DNA of 9,353 bases, from positions 1-9,353 of the forward strand of contig WFTX01000273.1 of NCBI GenBank assembly GCA_015485235.1. Reading direction: 5' to 3'. A model generated the notes under the pieces. That model searched no databases. It was not told the DNA's origin and worked only from the letters and a program-made list of their open reading frames with translations. Below are positions 6,631-9,353 of this stretch, in pieces. Positions within the stretch are counted from its first letter, which is position 1; each line of letters opens with the position of its first letter. The position numbers and the translations under genes were made by a program. Origin of the DNA: Nitrospirota bacterium (GTDB lineage: Bacteria; Nitrospirota; Thermodesulfovibrionia; Thermodesulfovibrionales; JdFR-85).

Positions 6631-7578
6631 ATGAGACGGCTTCAGGGAGAGTGGCCGTCGGCCGCTCTCCTGTTCATCCTCCTGCTCTTTCTTTCACTCC
6701 TTCCCGGATCATCTTCCGAAGGGACCTCCTTCAGAACCACCACCATCCAGGCCAGCCCTTTCAGTCTGGAATACACTGAAGGAGCTGAACGCCCGGCCAG
6801 AGAGGCCCTCCAGCTCATCCCGGACCTCCTCAGTGAGATAAAAAACGATCTTGGCTGGGAATACACCGGCCCCGGGACCATACTGCTTACAAGGGGCTCC
6901 GAGTTCAAAAGGATCATAGGGAGCCGGCAGATCACGGCCCTTGCGATAGGAGATCGCTCCCTCATAATCATGGATATAACAAAAACCGCACCCGATCCCT
7001 TTCTGTTCAGGTCAACCCTGAAACATGAGATAATACACTTACTGCTTCATCAGCAGATCGGAAAGGGGCTTCTCCCCCGCTGGCTGAATGAAGGGGTCTC
7101 CCAGATGCTGAGTGACGGAGTCTCGGAAATCCTCTTCCAGAGAAAGGGAAACATCCTGAGGCAGGCCCGGCTCTCCAAAAGATTGATCAGGCTCTCCGAC
7201 CTCAACAGTGCCTTCGGAAGGCCCGAGACAATACTCCTGGCCTATGAGGAGAGCAAGTCCCTGGTGGAATACATTGAAAGAGCCAATGGCAAGGGGACAG
7301 TGAAAAGGATACTCCATCAGATGGGTGAGGGCAAAAGCACTGAAGAAGCAGTATACAATATCACAGGGAAGACTCTCAATGAGATTGAGCGCGACTGGAT
7401 AAAATCAATCGGGAGAAAGGACTCCATCCTCTCCTACCTGAGCAACTCCTTTGTAACCATCCTCTTCGCCCTCGGCGCACTCCTCACCGCCTGCGGTTTC
7501 ATCAGGATGCTCGTCAGGAAGAGGAGATACCGCGATGAAGATGACGATGATCCGGGGGAATTCCCCTATAACGCATAA
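6631..7578 (+). CDS. Membrane-anchored peptidase-MA-type zinc metalloprotease
   Basis: The 315-residue protein begins with a signal-like segment (hydrophobic 11-24) and ends with a transmembrane helix (about 273-296), basic residues and an acidic tail DEDDDD. The middle holds a gluzincin active site: HEIIH at 132-136, with H132 and H136 as zinc ligands and E133 catalytic. A second motif, WLNEG (151-155), has E154 as the likely third ligand. This arrangement matches the peptidase MA family of bacterial envelope proteins. The substrate is unknown; the catalytic domain should face the periplasm. The ATG directly follows the ilvC TAA with no intervening base, and AAAGG lies five bases before it, so translation is probably coupled to ilvC. 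No functional link to branched-chain amino acid synthesis is obvious. Confidence 0.85.
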   Translation: MRRLQGEWPSAALLFILLLFLSLLPGSSSEGTSFRTTTIQASPFSLEYTEGAERPAREALQLIPDLLSEIKNDLGWEYTGPGTILLTRGSEFKRIIGSRQITALAIGDRSLIIMDITKTAPDPFLFRSTLKHEIIHLLLHQQIGKGLLPRWLNEGVSQMLSDGVSEILFQRKGNILRQARLSKRLIRLSDLNSAFGRPETILLAYEESKSLVEYIERANGKGTVKRILHQMGEGKSTEEAVYNITGKTLNEIERDWIKSIGRKDSILSYLSNSFVTILFALGALLTACGFIRMLVRKRRYRDEDDDDPGEFPYNA

Positions 7579-7728
7579 CGGAGAAAGGTGCCTCAGGTTG
7601 TAAAATAAGGTGGGTGCTTTAACAGAATGAAGAACCCTGCGGCCACGATACGAGTCCGTACCCGACAAGGAAGTTTTATTTCATTATATTCGCTCGCTGT
7701 GCATATTCATCAAGGCTGGTTCCTGTCG
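7579..7728. other. Convergent intergenic region without a recognised feature
   Basis: This 150-base gap separates the 3' ends of the metallopeptidase and inositol monophosphatase genes. It has no GCG-word repeat, unlike most other gaps, and I find no stem-loop followed by a T run. On the minus strand an open frame runs through 7676-7728 and ends at TAA 7676-7678; it may be a detached tail of the neighbouring phosphatase gene. Confidence 0.5.
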
Positions 7729-8532
7729 CTACAGGGATGACATCCCCACCCGGTCTATCTCTTTCAGCAGGAACTCATGGACAGCCCGGGAGCCTGCAAC
7801 GATATTGCCCGTCTCAACATACCTGTTTCCCCCTTTGAAGTCTGTCACCACCCCTCCAGCCTCGAGAATCAGGAGACTCCCTGCTGCAACATCCCACGGG
7901 CTCAGACCGATCTCAAAAAAACCGTCACATCTGCCTGAAGCGACATAGGCAAGATCAATCGCGGCAGATCCTGCCCTCCGGATGTCACTCACACCAAGGA
8001 AGATACTCCTGAACAGCTCGAGGTACCTCACAATGATCTCCTTCTCCCTGAAGGGAAAGCCCGTTGCAATGAGTGAGTTCCTTACATCAACATCCCCCTT
8101 GCTGATATCAAGCCTCCCGCCGTTGAGGTATGCCCCTGCCCCTTTCCCGGCAGCAAAGAGTTCATCACGAACAGGATCAAAGACAACGCCCGTTATTATC
8201 TCTCCCCTGTACTGGAGCGCTATGGAGACGGAAAAGACCGGATAGCCGTGTATGTAGTTTGTCGTCCCGTCCAGGGGGTCAATGATCCACCGGTATTCAT
8301 CTGTTGACTCATCCCTGACTGATTCCTCTGTCAGAAAAAGATGATTCTCAAAAGTTTCCTTTATGATTTCCATTATTATTGTCTCGGACTCCCTGTCTAT
8401 CCTTGTCACATAGTCCGAGGCCCGCTTTTCCTCAATATCCCCTGCTTTCATCTTCCCGAGATTTTCCAGGAGGAAACTCCCTGCCTCCCGGGCAGCCCTT
8501 ACCGCAACCTCTGTGAAATCCCTTTCGCTCAT
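7729..8532 (-). CDS. Inositol monophosphatase family protein (SuhB-like)
   Basis: This 267-residue protein belongs to the Mg2+-dependent inositol monophosphatase family, which hydrolyses inositol-1-phosphate and, in some prokaryotic members, fructose-1,6-bisphosphate or related sugars. The metal-site motifs are intact: E70 in FLTEES, the IIDPLDGTTNYIHGYP signature (83-98, ligands D85 and D88), and SPWDVAAG (211-218, ligand D214). The DIRRAGSAAIDLAYVASGRCDG segment (183-204) is typical of SuhB-type proteins. Length is normal. The ATG at 8532 has only a distant GAGGTGAG, some 18 bases upstream, but a TATAAA box lies seven bases before it. The gene follows the NUDIX gene on the same strand, separated by a repeat array. 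Just past the stop, another frame stays open for about 18 codons, discussed as a possible frameshift. Confidence 0.93.
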   Translation of the reverse strand: MSERDFTEVAVRAAREAGSFLLENLGKMKAGDIEEKRASDYVTRIDRESETIIMEIIKETFENHLFLTEESVRDESTDEYRWIIDPLDGTTNYIHGYPVFSVSIALQYRGEIITGVVFDPVRDELFAAGKGAGAYLNGGRLDISKGDVDVRNSLIATGFPFREKEIIVRYLELFRSIFLGVSDIRRAGSAAIDLAYVASGRCDGFFEIGLSPWDVAAGSLLILEAGGVVTDFKGGNRYVETGNIVAGSRAVHEFLLKEIDRVGMSSL

Positions 8533-8539
8533 CTGATAT

Positions 8540-8567
8540 TTTATAATTTCTCACCTCTTCGAGTTAA
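8540..8567 (-). promoter_or_regulatory. Candidate promoter of the inositol monophosphatase gene
   Basis: On the minus strand TTAACT (8562-8567) and TATAAA (8540-8545) are spaced by 16 bases. They match the sigma-70 hexamers at four and five of six positions. The -10 ends seven bases before the ATG at 8532, so a transcript would begin at or near the start codon and be leaderless or nearly so. Confidence 0.4.
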
Positions 8568-8586
8568 CCATCCCCGTGTAGGTCAC

Positions 8587-8650
8587 GTTGATTTCGTCTA
8601 TCTCGTTGATTTCGTCTATCTCGTTGATTTCGTCTATCTCGTTGATTTCG
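8587..8650 (-). repeat. 18-bp tandem repeat array (3.6 units)
   Basis: Three perfect units of GTTGATTTCGTCTATCTC start at 8587, 8605 and 8623, followed by ten bases of a fourth. On the minus strand the unit contains ATCAACGAGATAGACGAA. It forms the tail of the repeat element that begins in the 3' end of the NUDIX gene. The same 18-mer occurs in opposite orientation at the right edge of the window. Uninterrupted units exclude a CRISPR array. Confidence 0.95.
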
Positions 8651-8704
8651 TTCTCCGCATCCACGCATTCACGCTTTCACGCATCACCGCATTCCGCCTT
8701 TTCC
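8648..8704 (-). repeat. Repeat head overlapping the NUDIX 3' end
   Basis: On the minus strand this reads AAGGCGGAATGCGGTGATGCG, TGAAAGCGTGAATGCG and TGGATGCGGAGAACGA, and leads into the 18-mer array. GGATGCGGAGAACGA (complement of 8648-8662) is identical to 9284-9298 on the plus strand. The NUDIX stop codon at 8677-8679 lies inside the element. Confidence 0.75.
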
Positions 8705-9195
8705 ATATATTCCATGAACATCCTGAACTCATCCTCAAAGTTGTCACTCAGGACTCCCTTTCCAAGATTTTCCCTGATCTCTTCGACTGACCAGAACCTC
8801 AATTCGTCAATCTCCTCCCTGTCAAAGTGGAAGGGGCCTTCATGGCTGATCCGGTGCGTATAGACCAGCTCGGATTCATAGGGGTTTTTGTGAATGTATG
8901 TATACAGGAGTACGGCTCCATCAGGTGTGATCCCCAGTTCTTCCTCCGTCTCTCTCCTCAGTGCCTCCTCTATCCCTTCACCGGCATCTACATGACCGCC
9001 CACAGAGGTATCCCACTTCCCGGGGGCTACATCCTTTTTCGCCGACCTCTTCTGCAGGAGTATCTCCCCGGCGGAGTTTGTTACAATGAGGTGGACCACC
9101 CGGTGCAGGAGATCGTTGTTGCCGTGGATCTCCGACCGGCCTGCCCGTCCGATTACGTTTCCTTGCTCATCGACTATCTCAAGCAGTTCATCCAT
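8677..9195 (-). CDS. NUDIX hydrolase, isopentenyl-diphosphate-isomerase-like subgroup
   Basis: This 172-residue NUDIX-fold protein would hydrolyse a nucleoside diphosphate linked to another group, or a related pyrophosphate. The NUDIX box spans 67-89: G67, E73, then R81-E82, E85-E86 and G88, matching the GX5EX7REUXEEXGU pattern apart from T83 at a usually aliphatic position. The upstream part (LLEIVDEQGNVIGRAGRSEIH, then HRVVHLIVTN and ILLQKRS) and APGKWDTSVGGHVDAGE resemble the YfcD/IPP-isomerase-like branch. The substrate cannot be told. The ATG at 9195 is preferred to a TTG at 9255, whose extra residues would be encoded partly by repeat DNA. No clear ribosome-binding site precedes it. The last residues, KAECGDA, are encoded by the GCG-word repeat, which suggests the original C-terminus was altered. 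Confidence 0.9.
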   Translation of the reverse strand: MDELLEIVDEQGNVIGRAGRSEIHGNNDLLHRVVHLIVTNSAGEILLQKRSAKKDVAPGKWDTSVGGHVDAGEGIEEALRRETEEELGITPDGAVLLYTYIHKNPYESELVYTHRISHEGPFHFDREEIDELRFWSVEEIRENLGKGVLSDNFEDEFRMFMEYMEKAECGDA

Positions 9196-9235
9196 GAACT
9201 TATAAGATAACAGAGCGGATGGGATTTCATCAATG

Positions 9236-9298
9236 AAAGGCGGGAAAGCGTACAAGCGTAAATGCGTAGAAGTGTTGATGCGAGGATGCGGAGAACGA
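9236..9298 (+). repeat. Repeat head at the right edge, opposite in orientation to the copy at 8648-8704
   Basis: Plus-strand words run AAAGGCGGGAAAGCG, TACAAGCGTAAATGCG, TAGAAGTGTTGATGCG and AGGATGCGGAGAACGA. Word order matches the heads at 4085-4142 and 8648-8704 read on the minus strand. It lies upstream of the NUDIX gene and points away from it. Confidence 0.75.
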
Positions 9299-9353
9299 GA
9301 TCAACGAGACAGACCAGATCAACGAGACAGACCAGATCAACGAGATAGACGAA
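9299..9353 (+). repeat. 18-bp tandem repeat array cut by the window edge
   Basis: Units of GATCAACGAGACAGACCA start at 9299 and 9317; a third, variant unit starts at 9335. The final 18 bases, ATCAACGAGATAGACGAA (9336-9353), exactly equal the unit in the array at 8587-8650 read on its minus strand. The array probably continues beyond the window. Confidence 0.9.

Noticed and set aside
7589..7616. GGTGCC and GGGTGC words at 7589-7616 as a convergent terminator
   Set aside because: They are direct, not inverted, repeats and cannot pair with each other.
8587..8650. CRISPR-like array
   Set aside because: The 18-bp units are directly adjacent with no spacers, so it is a simple tandem repeat.
8588..8790. 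Plus-strand repetitive peptide (VDFVYL repeats) as a real protein
   Set aside because: It arises only because the repeat unit of 18 bases is a multiple of three, and it continues antisense to the NUDIX gene.

Overview
This is a bacterial chromosomal window carrying mostly conserved single-copy genes. The gene mix (CheW, a HDOD-domain protein, an ScpA with the conserved family core, a class I IlvC, a peptidase-MA-type metalloprotease, an archaeal/bacterial-type inositol monophosphatase), the moderate-to-high GC and the simple-sequence intergenic repeats would fit a Nitrospirota-like or deltaproteobacterial anaerobe. That assignment is inference; no rRNA or other marker is present.

Layout. (1) 1-1405: a chemotaxis/signalling operon on the + strand, cheW (92-568) then a HDOD protein (572-1405), preceded by a near-consensus sigma-28 (FliA) promoter at 23-50. 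This ties the pair to motility. A strong Shine-Dalgarno on the opposite strand at the left edge suggests a divergent gene outside the window. (2) 1455-3906, - strand: scpA (SMC-ScpAB condensin subunit), then overlapping by 8 bp a secreted DppA/OppA-type substrate-binding protein without permease genes nearby. (3) 4232-5449, - strand: a FabF-like beta-ketoacyl-ACP synthase with an intact Cys-His-His set. (4) 5614-7578, + strand: ilvC, with a strong ribosome-binding site, immediately followed (TAA then ATG, no gap) by a membrane-anchored HEIIH metallopeptidase. (5) 7729-9195, - strand: a NUDIX hydrolase, then an inositol monophosphatase.

The most unusual feature is in the gaps. The intergenic spaces at 1406-1454, 3907-4231, 8533-8704 and 9236-9353 contain related, evidently fast-evolving repeat DNA. 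A purine-rich 'head' built from words like GGCGGGAAAGCG and GATGCGTGAATGCG leads into a 'tail' of short tandem repeats that differs from site to site (18-mer ATCAACGAGATAGACGAA; heptamer/octamers such as AATGACC; 15-mers with ATAACCAAT). Two copies in opposite orientation bracket the NUDIX gene, and one runs into its last codons.

A second theme is start signals. cheW, the HDOD gene, ilvC and, less strongly, the substrate-binding protein and the ketoacyl synthase have recognisable ribosome-binding sites. scpA and the inositol monophosphatase gene, and less clearly the NUDIX gene, instead have a -10-like box a few bases before the start codon, which would fit leaderless transcripts.

I see no RNA genes, CRISPR arrays, insertion sequences or phage genes. 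No wholly new multi-gene system is evident. The repeat family is the best candidate for something undescribed.
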